From positions 1 through 45,498 of the forward strand of contig CAYQCE010000025.1 in NCBI GenBank assembly GCA_964415885.1: DNA of 45,498 bases, given 5' to 3'. This DNA is from CAYQCE01 sp964415885. GTDB taxonomy: Bacteria > Zixibacteria > MSB-5A5 > JAABVY01 > JAHJOQ01. Numbering within the stretch: position 1 is the first letter of the stretch; every line of letters starts with the position of its first letter. A program made the translations under genes and the position numbers. Positions 1-7,584 of this stretch are shown in pieces. Below the pieces are notes generated by a model. It was not told where the DNA came from and made no database searches. It saw only the letters and a list, made by a program, of their open reading frames with translations.

Positions 1-120
1 AAAAACAGAAACTGAAGAAAGAAAAGAAGAACAAATGAAGGCCTCAAATGTCCTTCTCCGAGAGTAAACAAGCCCCGGCCAGTCATGCAATATTGGAGAA
101 GCGCGGCAGTCTTTTTGCGC

Positions 121-149
121 TTGACGACATAGTGTTGCCATTCTATTAT
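121..149 (+). promoter_or_regulatory. Sigma-70-type promoter of the NarL-family regulator
   Basis: A -35 box TTGACG (121-126) and a -10 box TATTAT (144-149) are separated by exactly 17 bases. Transcription would start near 156 and leave a leader of about 34 bases before the GTG codon at 190. Inferred from consensus only. Confidence 0.55.
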
Positions 150-189
150 TCATCAGCTTGATAAACAATTTGTAGCAGCGAGACAAAAC

Positions 190-858
190 GTGGCAAAGAT
201 CCGAGTCCTGGTGATAGAAGACAATCGTCTTCTTCGTGAAGGCATAACCGTCATGCTAAATGAGCAGCCGGACATCAGAGTGGTATCGAGCTCAGGCAAT
301 GGCGATGCCATGGAAAAGGCGAAGAAGCTCAAACCCCAGGTTGTTCTGCTTGATCTTGGTCTGAGAAGTCAGAATAGTCTGCGGATTGCCGGACTAATCA
401 AGAAAGAGTTCCCCGAGGCGCAGATTGTCGTAATGGATCTCATGCCAGCCCAGAGCGAGGTCGTTGAATTCGTCCAGGCGGGCGTGGCTGGTTTTATTCT
501 CAAGGATGCCACGATTGAAGATTTTCTGAGTACAATACGGTCGGTTGCCAAAGGAAAAAAAGTACTGCCGTCAACACTGACCGAATCGCTGTTTTCGCAC
601 ATTGTGGAATACGCAGTCCACAGCTCGAAAGCCGACCGACTGATGAAGGCGGTCAGGTTAACCAAACGTGAACACGAGGTGGTCAATCTCATTGCAAGAG
701 GAATGAGCAACAAAGGAATCGCAAAAGAACTCCATATTGCCGTTCATACCGTTAAGAGTCACGTCCACAACATACTGGAAAAACTGGCTCTGCACACTCG
801 ACTCGAAATCGCCAGCTTTGCTCTCACCGAGGGAATGGTGAGAAAACTGAATAAGTAG
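190..858 (+). CDS. NarL/FixJ-family response regulator (REC + LuxR-type HTH)
   Basis: A 222-residue two-domain response regulator. The N-terminal receiver domain (about 3-120) has the acidic pair E10/D11, phospho-acceptor D55 and the conserved lysine K105 in FILKDA. The C-terminal LuxR-type HTH (about 155-200) reads LTKREHEVVNLIARG and then the recognition-helix region HTVKSHVHNI. Such proteins bind DNA when phosphorylated by a partner histidine kinase. No kinase is adjacent on this strand, so within the window it is an orphan; a partner may lie before position 1. Start is GTG at 190, with only a weak purine stretch upstream, but the receiver domain begins immediately. A good sigma-70-like promoter lies at 121-149. 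The REC phospho-site neighbourhood (LLDLGLRS) lacks the usual proline after D55. Confidence 0.9.
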   Translation: MAKIRVLVIEDNRLLREGITVMLNEQPDIRVVSSSGNGDAMEKAKKLKPQVVLLDLGLRSQNSLRIAGLIKKEFPEAQIVVMDLMPAQSEVVEFVQAGVAGFILKDATIEDFLSTIRSVAKGKKVLPSTLTESLFSHIVEYAVHSSKADRLMKAVRLTKREHEVVNLIARGMSNKGIAKELHIAVHTVKSHVHNILEKLALHTRLEIASFALTEGMVRKLNK

Positions 859-1292
859 AACCCCTGTTACAGGAGACACTATCTCAATCTTTGGGACTAA
901 TCCTCTTTTCGCTCTTCTGGTCGATTGACATAGACCTGCATCTGATCTTAATTAACATAGAGTGAATAAATCTCATATAGGAGAGCAACGAGCTTGCGGG
1001 ATATCACTCTTGTTTCAAGGGCTGTAGCTGTCAGGATTTTCGACAATCACTGTAGCTTTGAGCTTGCGGAATCCTAAATAGACTGGTACGATAGTACCAT
1101 AAGTAACTGGAGACGTGTGTGGTGGGCGAGATTCCTAAGAGGTTGGACTTCATGGACGAGGTCCGATGGGATCTGCTATTCCATCTGCAATTCGCCATCC
1201 GTGTCACGGATTTGGTTAACCAAAGACAATGTTTAGTTGTGAGGTGATCCAGTTGGTCATGATATTGGTACTAATTTGGGGATACAAGTAGG
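859..1292 (+). other. Intergenic region, no convincing gene
   Basis: No conserved protein is visible. A perfect -35 box TTGACA lies at 925-930 without a good -10 box. AGGAGAG near 978 precedes a 27-codon TTG-started reading frame, too short and composition-poor to call. A small inverted repeat GGTAC-GATA-GTACC sits at 1085-1098. No tRNA or rRNA is seen. Confidence 0.4.
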
Positions 1293-2858
1293 ATGAAGAA
1301 ACTATCCGTAGGCATTATTGATCTCGTCGCCAAGGCTCCGACGCGAGCAATGTGGATGCGTCTCATGGGAGCGAATTTCGTCAGTATAATGCCTCAAGTG
1401 ATCGCTACCTGGTGCGAGCAGCTAGGCCATGAAGTTACATTGGTTACATATACAGGTCGGGAGAATCTCGCCAAGGAACTACCAGTCGAGGTAGACTTTG
1501 TTTTCATTAGCTCTTTCACAGAAGCGGCTTTGTTGTCATACGCCCTCAGTAATCTGTTTCGATCACGAGGTGCAGTTACTGCTATTGGCGGTCCCCATGC
1601 TCGCTGTTACCCGCAGGACGCTCAAAAGTACTTTGACTACGTGCTGGGATTCACAGATAAGGGACTGATCGATGAGGTTCTTAAGGACTTCGCACAACAC
1701 CGTCCAGCTGGCTTGCAGCTTTCAGCCGATCATCATCCGGTTCGCCTGCCAAGTGTACGTGAGCGATGGAAATTCATAGAACAGAGTCTCAGGAAGGCGC
1801 CTTTCATCAAGATAATCCCTCTCTTGAGCAGCTTAGGTTGTCCATATGCATGTGAGTTCTGCATCGACTCCTCTGTGCCTTATCAGCCATTGGATACGAA
1901 TGCGATGAAAGAAGATTTGCGTTTTCTGATCGGAAAGCTGAAGCGTCCGCGTGTAGCATGGCACGACCCAAATTTCGGGGTCCGTTTCGACAGTTGTATG
2001 GATGCCATAGAAGAGGCGGTGCCGCCGAATCGTATCGATTTCATAGCTGAATCGACCCTCTCTCTGCTTTCGGAGTCCCGCGTGAAACGGCTGAAACGCA
2101 ATGGTTTCAAAGCTCTGTTGCCAGGTATAGAATCGTGGTTTGAGATGGGCAAAAAGTCGAAGACAGGGAAAGCGACTGGCATGGATAAGGTCAGAAAGGT
2201 CTCTGATCATGTCAATATGATCTTGCAATATATCCCCTACGTGCAAACCAATCATATTTTCGGACTGGACGGTGATAAGGGACCGGCTCCATTCGAACTT
2301 ACCAAGCGATTCCTGGATCTTTCCCCTGGAGCTTTTCCGGCCTATTCGATGCTTTCAGCGTTTGGACAGGCGGCACCTTTGAATTTGGAATTTCAGCGAG
2401 CGAACCGTGTCATACCTTTTCCCTTTCATTTTCTCAGTAACATCCAGATGAACATAAAACCACTAAACTATTCATGGCTGGAATTCTATGATCGCCTGAT
2501 CGATGTGACAAAGTACTCGTTTTCACCCCGGCTCGCGATGCGGCGATTCAGGGCGAACGGAGAGACGATTCCGAGATGGCTGAACGTTATACGGGCATTT
2601 TCATCGGAACGCTACGCTCGAGTCAAATACTACACCAAGATTCGGAAACGATTGAAAACCGATCCTCAACTCCGGCAATTCTTCGAACAGGAGACCACAG
2701 AAATACCACAATTCCTTGTGGAGGAGATACGTGACGACCTCGGGGATTTCTGGGACTGGTTACCGAGTAGTGCAATTTACCACGATCCAAACGCCTATCT
2801 GCTATCGAGTGAGAAGAAATGCTCTTCCTGTATCATTCCAGATACCCAAATTGCCTGA
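1293..2858 (+). CDS. B12-binding-domain-type radical SAM protein
   Basis: A 521-residue protein. Residues 1-140 look like the Rossmann-type cobalamin-binding domain of the B12-dependent radical SAM class (VIATWCEQLGHEVTLVTY, later VTAIGGPHARCYP). A DxHxxG histidine motif is not evident, so cobalamin binding, if any, would be base-off or lost. The radical SAM core starts near 172 and has the cluster motif C183-x3-C187-x2-C190 in GCPYACEFC, which would hold a [4Fe-4S] cluster for SAM cleavage. The C-terminal 150 residues are not recognised and end with a CSSC pair. Family members modify lipids, hopanoids, natural products or RNA; nothing nearby tells which. The gene is monocistronic. Start ATG 1293 has only a weak ribosome site (AAGTAGG directly upstream). 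Confidence 0.85.
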   Translation: MKKLSVGIIDLVAKAPTRAMWMRLMGANFVSIMPQVIATWCEQLGHEVTLVTYTGRENLAKELPVEVDFVFISSFTEAALLSYALSNLFRSRGAVTAIGGPHARCYPQDAQKYFDYVLGFTDKGLIDEVLKDFAQHRPAGLQLSADHHPVRLPSVRERWKFIEQSLRKAPFIKIIPLLSSLGCPYACEFCIDSSVPYQPLDTNAMKEDLRFLIGKLKRPRVAWHDPNFGVRFDSCMDAIEEAVPPNRIDFIAESTLSLLSESRVKRLKRNGFKALLPGIESWFEMGKKSKTGKATGMDKVRKVSDHVNMILQYIPYVQTNHIFGLDGDKGPAPFELTKRFLDLSPGAFPAYSMLSAFGQAAPLNLEFQRANRVIPFPFHFLSNIQMNIKPLNYSWLEFYDRLIDVTKYSFSPRLAMRRFRANGETIPRWLNVIRAFSSERYARVKYYTKIRKRLKTDPQLRQFFEQETTEIPQFLVEEIRDDLGDFWDWLPSSAIYHDPNAYLLSSEKKCSSCIIPDTQIA

Positions 2859-3220
2859 TTTGTTAGGCCGCTGTTAAACGAGTTACTATAACCACTTGCT
2901 ACGTTCTTGTGGCAACTTCAGATCAAAACAGATGAAACTACATCAAAAAACGTCAACACAAATGTAATACTGAAACCTGTGCCGCAAAATGCAAAACGGC
3001 TTATCGCCGAATTACCCCCGCGGCAACAGGCTTGAGGGACTCATTCGTTCGTGTCCGGCGCTGCGAGTCCCTGCACCTCTATACTGATTCGAGGACCAAT
3101 CGGACATCACCTAACCATAAGATAAAGCCATCCGAAAGGGGGCACCCGCCACCTTGCGGCTGAAACGCAGCATACGGTATCGAAAAGAAGTTGCGAGGAA
3201 AACAGCTGCTTATTAACTTA
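2859..3220 (+). other. Leader/intergenic region before the GreA-like gene
   Basis: No protein gene is seen. An 8-bp inverted repeat (AGGGACTC 3035-3042, GAGTCCCT 3065-3072) encloses 22 bases. The stretch 3120-3180 is C- and G-rich with CCGAAAGG-like loops, which could be a structured RNA. I could not match it to a known riboswitch consensus. Confidence 0.3.
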
Positions 3221-3246
3221 GTGCATGCTTTAGCATCACTTTTTTT
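3221..3246 (+). terminator. Attenuator-like hairpin with T-run before the greA-like gene
   Basis: GTG (3221-3223) and ATGC (3225-3228) pair with GCAT (3233-3236) and CAC (3237-3239) around the loop TTTA, with one bulged C at 3224. Seven T residues follow (3240-3246). This is a short intrinsic-terminator shape ending 19 bases before the Shine-Dalgarno of the next gene, so it would act inside the leader and not at an operon end. The stem is only 7 bp, so strength is doubtful. Confidence 0.4.
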
Positions 3247-3278
3247 GCGATTCGTACACGAAGTTGAGGAATGAAGCA

Positions 3279-3752
3279 ATGCAAGTTTGGATTCTGAAGA
3301 GTACTTACAATATTCTGAATGAGAAGATCACTGAGATCAAGAAAGCAATCGATGAGAACTCCAAAGCCATCGGTGAAGCCGCCCAGCTTGGTGATCTTAA
3401 GGAAAATGCTGAGTATCATGCTGCCAGAGAAAAGCAGGTGCTGCTGCTGGAACGCATGCAACGGCTCAAAAGTTACCTGAATGGCGAAAGAGTCGACCTG
3501 AGTGGCAGTGTGCCGGAAACAGTCTCATTCGGATGTTCGGTAACTGTTGTCAACACAATGACAAAGGAATCACACACTTACAACATCATCGGTCCGGCAG
3601 AATGGGATCTTGAACTGCTGTCTGATATGGTAACACTTGACGCACCAGTGGCAAGATTGCTGATGTTGAAAAAGGTCGGTGATATTGTGGATTTCAAGTT
3701 TGGGAGTAATGACTGGACAGGGGAGATAACTGAAATTCGCGGCCTCACGTGA
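3279..3752 (+). CDS. GreA/GreB-family transcription elongation factor (divergent)
   Basis: A 157-residue protein, about the length of E. coli GreA (158). The N-terminal coiled coil carries the hallmark GDLKENAEYHAAREK (about 38-52). D39 and E42 correspond to the acidic tip residues that chelate Mg2+ in the RNA polymerase secondary channel and promote cleavage of backtracked RNA. The C-terminal FKBP-like domain (about 80-157) keeps the fold pattern (APVARLLMLKKVGDIVDF) but is strongly diverged, so this is a Gre paralog and not clearly the housekeeping GreA. The ATG at 3279 is chosen over an in-frame TTG at 3264 because GAGGA (3266-3270) is 8 bases upstream of it. An attenuator-like hairpin precedes the gene. 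Confidence 0.85.
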   Translation: MQVWILKSTYNILNEKITEIKKAIDENSKAIGEAAQLGDLKENAEYHAAREKQVLLLERMQRLKSYLNGERVDLSGSVPETVSFGCSVTVVNTMTKESHTYNIIGPAEWDLELLSDMVTLDAPVARLLMLKKVGDIVDFKFGSNDWTGEITEIRGLT

Positions 3753-4262
3753 GTGTTGCTCAGACATGTTCCCATGATGCGTGGTGACATCCGGTGCCAG
3801 TCCAGGTTCTGTACCCATGTTTCGCTGCTCACCGACGCGCAATCGTTGTCCCTCGCAGAAGCTCCATCCCGTGCAATCGATGAGCCGAGAGGGTTAATCG
3901 CTCCGCAGAATCGTCGAGGCAGAGCCGGATGTGGCATGAAATCATCTTGCACTCAAACCGCCGTCATCAGGCCGTCATTCGCTGCGAATTCACGGTCACC
4001 TCTATCCGGACGGTGCTTGCAATAGCAGCATTAAGTCCGGACACCGCTATTTGATTCAAGCGCCTGTAATATCACCCTTTATGGCTTAGGCTCAGTGGTC
4101 TGCTTAAGGGCTGTGAAAGATATGTTTCCAACTGACGTTCTTGTCTCAATACCGATCCCCGTTTGGTACTCAACTACTAGAGGCGGGAGTCTACTAAACG
4201 TTCGCCTTTTGTTCTGCATTCACATTGTGTGGCAGGCCGAATCTGACCGCTTGCGCTCTCGG
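3753..4262 (+). other. Intergenic region, nothing recognised
   Basis: About 510 bases between the convergent Gre-like gene and the signalling operon. Open frames here have no domain, no ribosome site and no plausible composition. No strong hairpin with a T-run was found. Confidence 0.4.
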
Positions 4263-4694
4263 TTACCAGCTCTTTCGCTTCAGCAAATGGGATATCTTGT
4301 CATCGAGGTCTTTCTCGAACCTTTGAAGGCTCTCTGCCTGAGCGTCATGAATCTTTATCACAAGAGACTCTATGTCTGCCGGTTTCTCGAGGAAATCAAC
4401 AGCGCCTGCCTTCACCGCGGCGACTCCATCCTTAACCGACCCATGTCCTGTGAGCATTATCACCTGTAAATTGTGATCGAACTCGAGAAGACGTTTCAGC
4501 GTCTCAATGCCGTCCATTTCCGGCATCGCGAGATCGAGCACAATCGCGTCGTACTTGTGTTCTTTCACCACATCGAGCGCCACGACACCATTCTCGGCTC
4601 GATCGACTGTCATCCCCCGAGCCTCCATTCTCTCGGCCAGAGTCTCGCGGAAATCCTCCTCGTCGTCCACTATCAATACTCTCGCAGATTCCAT
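4263..4694 (-). CDS. Single-domain response regulator (REC) with basic C-terminal tail
   Basis: A 143-residue receiver protein. It has the acidic pair D10/D11 (LIVDDEEDF), phospho-acceptor D54 (IVLDLAMPEMDG), the conserved Thr in MLTGHGS and the lysine in FLEKPAD. The last about 25 residues (QRFEKDLDDKISHLLKRK) form a charged helix, not an output domain. It would act through phosphotransfer or protein contact. It is last of five co-directional signalling genes (8799 to 4263), 29 bases after the degenerate kinase. Start is the second of two adjacent ATGs: GGAGG lies 5 bases upstream of the ATG at 4694 but only 2 from the preceding ATG. A TTG at 4712 lacks a site. Confidence 0.88.
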   Translation of the reverse strand: MESARVLIVDDEEDFRETLAERMEARGMTVDRAENGVVALDVVKEHKYDAIVLDLAMPEMDGIETLKRLLEFDHNLQVIMLTGHGSVKDGVAAVKAGAVDFLEKPADIESLVIKIHDAQAESLQRFEKDLDDKISHLLKRKSW

Positions 4695-4723
4695 CATATC
4701 CTCCGATGCCAACGAATATTCGC

Positions 4724-5383
4724 CTAAAGCGTTTTCCCGACCTCTCCCCCATCGAGCTTTAAAACGACAGCAGACACACCGTTTGTTTCGCTCGCGGTTA
4801 CCTCAGCCGGGATCATCTGTGCCAGATGAGTCTCGACGACTCCCGGCTCAAACCTATACTCTATCCCCGAACCGGTCACAGTAACGACCACGCCGTCTTC
4901 ATCCATTTCGACTGACAATACGATTCGTTCTCCACCTTGTGAGCAATCCAGCATGCCTCTGATAGTTGAAAACAACAACTGCTGAAGGCTGAACGGATCG
5001 ATTTCGGCTATGGCCGGCTGTTCCGGAACCGAGGTCTCCAGCTCGACCTTCTTCATAGCCGCAAGTCGATCCGAAAGCGCGGTAATGTTTACCACGATGT
5101 CGGGCAGATTGCATTCGACTTTCGGATGATCCGCCGAATGCGCAAACTTGTTCAAGCGACTGATTATCTCGAGCCCTCGTTTCGTCTGACGACCGACTCG
5201 ATCCGCAATCGACCTGAGCTTGTCGGACGGGGGCGTGTTCCCCTGCTCCAGTATCATCGCATAGTCTTCGAGCAGCCCGGAGCTCTGATCTATTATCGAA
5301 ATCACATTGTTGAGTTCGTGGGATACCGAGGCCATAATGGCTCCGAAAAATGCGAGGCTTCTCTCTCTGATCAGGTCTTCCAC
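4724..5383 (-). CDS. Histidine-kinase-like protein with degenerate ATPase domain
   Basis: About 219 residues. An H-box-like dimerisation helix comes first: SVSHELNNVISII with the phosphorylatable His at about residue 22, followed by E and N as in kinases with phosphatase activity. The second half has the layout of a HATPase_c domain, but the N-box lacks its asparagine (IRGMLDCSQGG), the DxGxG motif reads TGSGIE, and no GTGLGL G2 box is visible. ATP binding is therefore doubtful. It may be a phosphotransfer or phosphatase module for the flanking REC proteins. The start is uncertain: GTG 5383 avoids overlap with the upstream gene. TTG 5407 or TTG 5455 would lengthen it and overlap the upstream stop at 5394. 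Confidence 0.75.
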   Translation of the reverse strand: MEDLIRERSLAFFGAIMASVSHELNNVISIIDQSSGLLEDYAMILEQGNTPPSDKLRSIADRVGRQTKRGLEIISRLNKFAHSADHPKVECNLPDIVVNITALSDRLAAMKKVELETSVPEQPAIAEIDPFSLQQLLFSTIRGMLDCSQGGERIVLSVEMDEDGVVVTVTGSGIEYRFEPGVVETHLAQMIPAEVTASETNGVSAVVLKLDGGEVGKTL

Positions 5384-5393
5384 AGATGCACTA

Positions 5394-5771
5394 TCATTGC
5401 TGCTCAATTCTGCCCACCGCCTTATACATCTTGTCCAGAAGAGTTTCGAGGTCAATTGGTTTCGGGAGATAGTCTATAGCGCCTTCGGGCACCTCATCGG
5501 TCTCCTCTGCAGGAGAACCGTGCCCGGTTATCATCAATACCGGAGTACCCGGATAATCTCTCTTAATCCGGTTCATGACTTCGATACCCGACATCCCGGG
5601 AAGCTTGACGTCCAGTACCACGACATCGAACGGTCGCATCTCCATTCTTGTCAACGCATCCGTACCCGACAGCGAATACTCGGCCTCGACTCCTCTGTAC
5701 CCGAGGCGCTCCACGATCGTCTTGACCAACTCTTCTTCGTCATCAACGAGCAAAACTCTGAATTCCGACAT
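5394..5771 (-). CDS. Single-domain response regulator (REC)
   Basis: A 125-residue receiver domain with no output domain. It has D10/D11 (LLVDDEEEL), phospho-acceptor D55 (VVLDVKLPGMSG), Thr in MITGHGS and Lys in YLPKPID. ATG 5771 has GAGAGG 8 bases upstream and follows the kinase stop by 3 bases, so translation is probably coupled and the adjacent Cache-type kinase is the likely phosphodonor. The REC sequence resembles the other receiver domains of this operon, which suggests duplication within the pathway. Confidence 0.9.
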   Translation of the reverse strand: MSEFRVLLVDDEEELVKTIVERLGYRGVEAEYSLSGTDALTRMEMRPFDVVVLDVKLPGMSGIEVMNRIKRDYPGTPVLMITGHGSPAEETDEVPEGAIDYLPKPIDLETLLDKMYKAVGRIEQQ

Positions 5772-5774
5772 AAG

Positions 5775-7481
5775 CTAAACCTCTCGTTCCTGTTCCTCTA
5801 TTGGCAGAACGACCGTGAAAGTTGTGCCTTTACCAACCTGACTCTCGACATCAATTGACCCGCCGAGTCTTCTCACGATGTCGCGAGTTATTGAGAGCCC
5901 GAGACCCGTCCCGAACTCTCCCTTGGTTGAGAAGAACGGCTCAAAGATGTGCTCGAGGTTCCGTTTGGAGATTCCGGACCCATTGTCAGATATCTTGACT
6001 GCGATTTCTCTTTCAGAGGCCTGAGAGATAGTTATGTCTATACGACCATCATCCGACACCGCAGCCATGGCATTACTGATTATGTTCAGCAGAACCTGCT
6101 GAAGCTGACCCCTGTCACTTACAATATGCGGAATCGAGTGTGTTGTGTCCACATTGATTTGGATTTTGCGATGCTCAGCCTCAGATTTCTGGAATCCGAC
6201 GACCTCCCTGACAAGGCCTGGTAAATCGATCTCCTCCTTGCGGACATCCATGCGCCGGGCGAATCCGAGGAGCCGATGGGTTACCCTGCTGCATCTTTCA
6301 ACCGATCCAAGAATAACCTCGGCAAGATCGTTCGCCTTCTCCTTCTGAGGAAAGTCCTTCTGGAACGAGACCATATCCTTGAGCAAACCCGCTTTCTCAT
6401 TTATGATCGCCAGCGGGTTGTTTATTTCATGCGCTACACCGGCTGCCATACGGCCGATAGTGGCCATCTTGTTCGTATACTCGATATTGTGAAGGAGCTT
6501 TGCACGCCGCATGTCCGAATGGCGCAGATACCGTATCATTCGCGTGTGTGTGTAGAAGACCGCCACGAGTATCAGCGACACACTGAGCAGCAAAAACCAG
6601 ATCAGGTCGGAACGCCGTACGACCCAGCTCATGAAGTGCAGGGGCTGTTTGCGTATGACAACCAGAATGAACGGGGTATCCTCAATGTATGCGTAGCCGA
6701 GAGTCACCCACCTGCCGTTTTCGCTGTAATCCTCTATTACATCCCGGTTCCGCGAGTGGGGCGAGATGTTCATGTCGACCGAGTCGAGAATTCCACCATG
6801 ATAGGCGGATGCTGTCTGTAAAACTCCCGAGCGATTGATGATAAATGCGTCGGTGAACTTGTCGAGATTCAGCGAGAAGACCTGCTTGTTGAGGAGTTCC
6901 ATATCGAGAGTGGCGCGCATTATGAAGAAGTCCGCGTTCTCTTTCTCATGCCTGAAGGCCACGACAAAGTGAGGCAGGTTTCTGTGTCCCATGAATACGT
7001 CACTCACGTACGCGCCTCGGAGCGATACCTCATGAAACCAGGCTTGATCTCGATAGTTTTTGTTTTCGAGATCGTACGGCCCCACGTAGTAGAGCTGGTT
7101 ACCGTCGGAATCGATAAGTCCGAGATCGACAAATCCCCCAAACGAATGATTGAGATCACGCAGTATCGAGGCGAGCATCGAGTCGCTGTTCAGTTCGTCG
7201 TAGGTCCTTCTCGCGCTCATCAGCGAAAGGACCGAGTGACGCTCTTCGATTACATAGTCCAGTGACCTCTTGGTGTTGGATACAATCAGCGAGACCGTGA
7301 AACGACTTTCCGTCTTGACCGCTTCCTGATCCTGATGGTACTTGATCGCGGTCATGATTGCCAGCGGCACCAGCGCGGTCAGGAGTGTGAAAAGAATCGA
7401 GAATCGCCACAGTCGCCGATATGGTGTGGGAACTTTCTCGCCATGCTCCCTGTGCAGCCCCTCGAATGGACTATCATCCAT
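5775..7481 (-). CDS. Membrane-bound sensor histidine kinase, Cache-type sensor
   Basis: A 568-residue kinase. TM1 is about 27-46; a periplasmic sensor of about 245 residues (about 47-291) with Cache-like features (FVDLGLIDSDGNQLYYVGPYDL; YRDQAWF) follows; TM2 is about 293-310. The HisKA helix has H351 in GVAHEINNPLA. The HATPase_c domain has N470 (NIISNAMAAV), D499 (ISDNGSGI), F-box FFSTK and G2 box GTGLGLS (524-530). All catalytic motifs are intact, in contrast to the next kinase-like gene. Cache domains usually sense small ligands such as organic acids or amino acids; the ligand is unknown. It should phosphorylate the REC protein that starts 3 bases after its stop and possibly the other REC domains of the operon. 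Confidence 0.92.
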   Translation of the reverse strand: MDDSPFEGLHREHGEKVPTPYRRLWRFSILFTLLTALVPLAIMTAIKYHQDQEAVKTESRFTVSLIVSNTKRSLDYVIEERHSVLSLMSARRTYDELNSDSMLASILRDLNHSFGGFVDLGLIDSDGNQLYYVGPYDLENKNYRDQAWFHEVSLRGAYVSDVFMGHRNLPHFVVAFRHEKENADFFIMRATLDMELLNKQVFSLNLDKFTDAFIINRSGVLQTASAYHGGILDSVDMNISPHSRNRDVIEDYSENGRWVTLGYAYIEDTPFILVVIRKQPLHFMSWVVRRSDLIWFLLLSVSLILVAVFYTHTRMIRYLRHSDMRRAKLLHNIEYTNKMATIGRMAAGVAHEINNPLAIINEKAGLLKDMVSFQKDFPQKEKANDLAEVILGSVERCSRVTHRLLGFARRMDVRKEEIDLPGLVREVVGFQKSEAEHRKIQINVDTTHSIPHIVSDRGQLQQVLLNIISNAMAAVSDDGRIDITISQASEREIAVKISDNGSGISKRNLEHIFEPFFSTKGEFGTGLGLSITRDIVRRLGGSIDVESQVGKGTTFTVVLPIEEQEREV

Positions 7482-7584
7482 CGATCCGTTATTCCTGTCC
7501 AGTTCGCTGTGCGTAATAACGTCTCCTGCTATCTCACATGCAGATACCTGGTCGCTCCTGGACCTATCACGGTCAGACCGGATT

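Noticed and set aside
3112..3180. GEMM-type (c-di-GMP) riboswitch
   Set aside because: The GGCAAACC and GACGCAAAGCC core motifs are absent; only GAAA-like loops and G/C blocks are shared.
3753..4025. 90-residue plus-strand frame right after the Gre-like gene
   Set aside because: No ribosome site, Arg/Ser/Pro-rich random composition, no recognisable motif.
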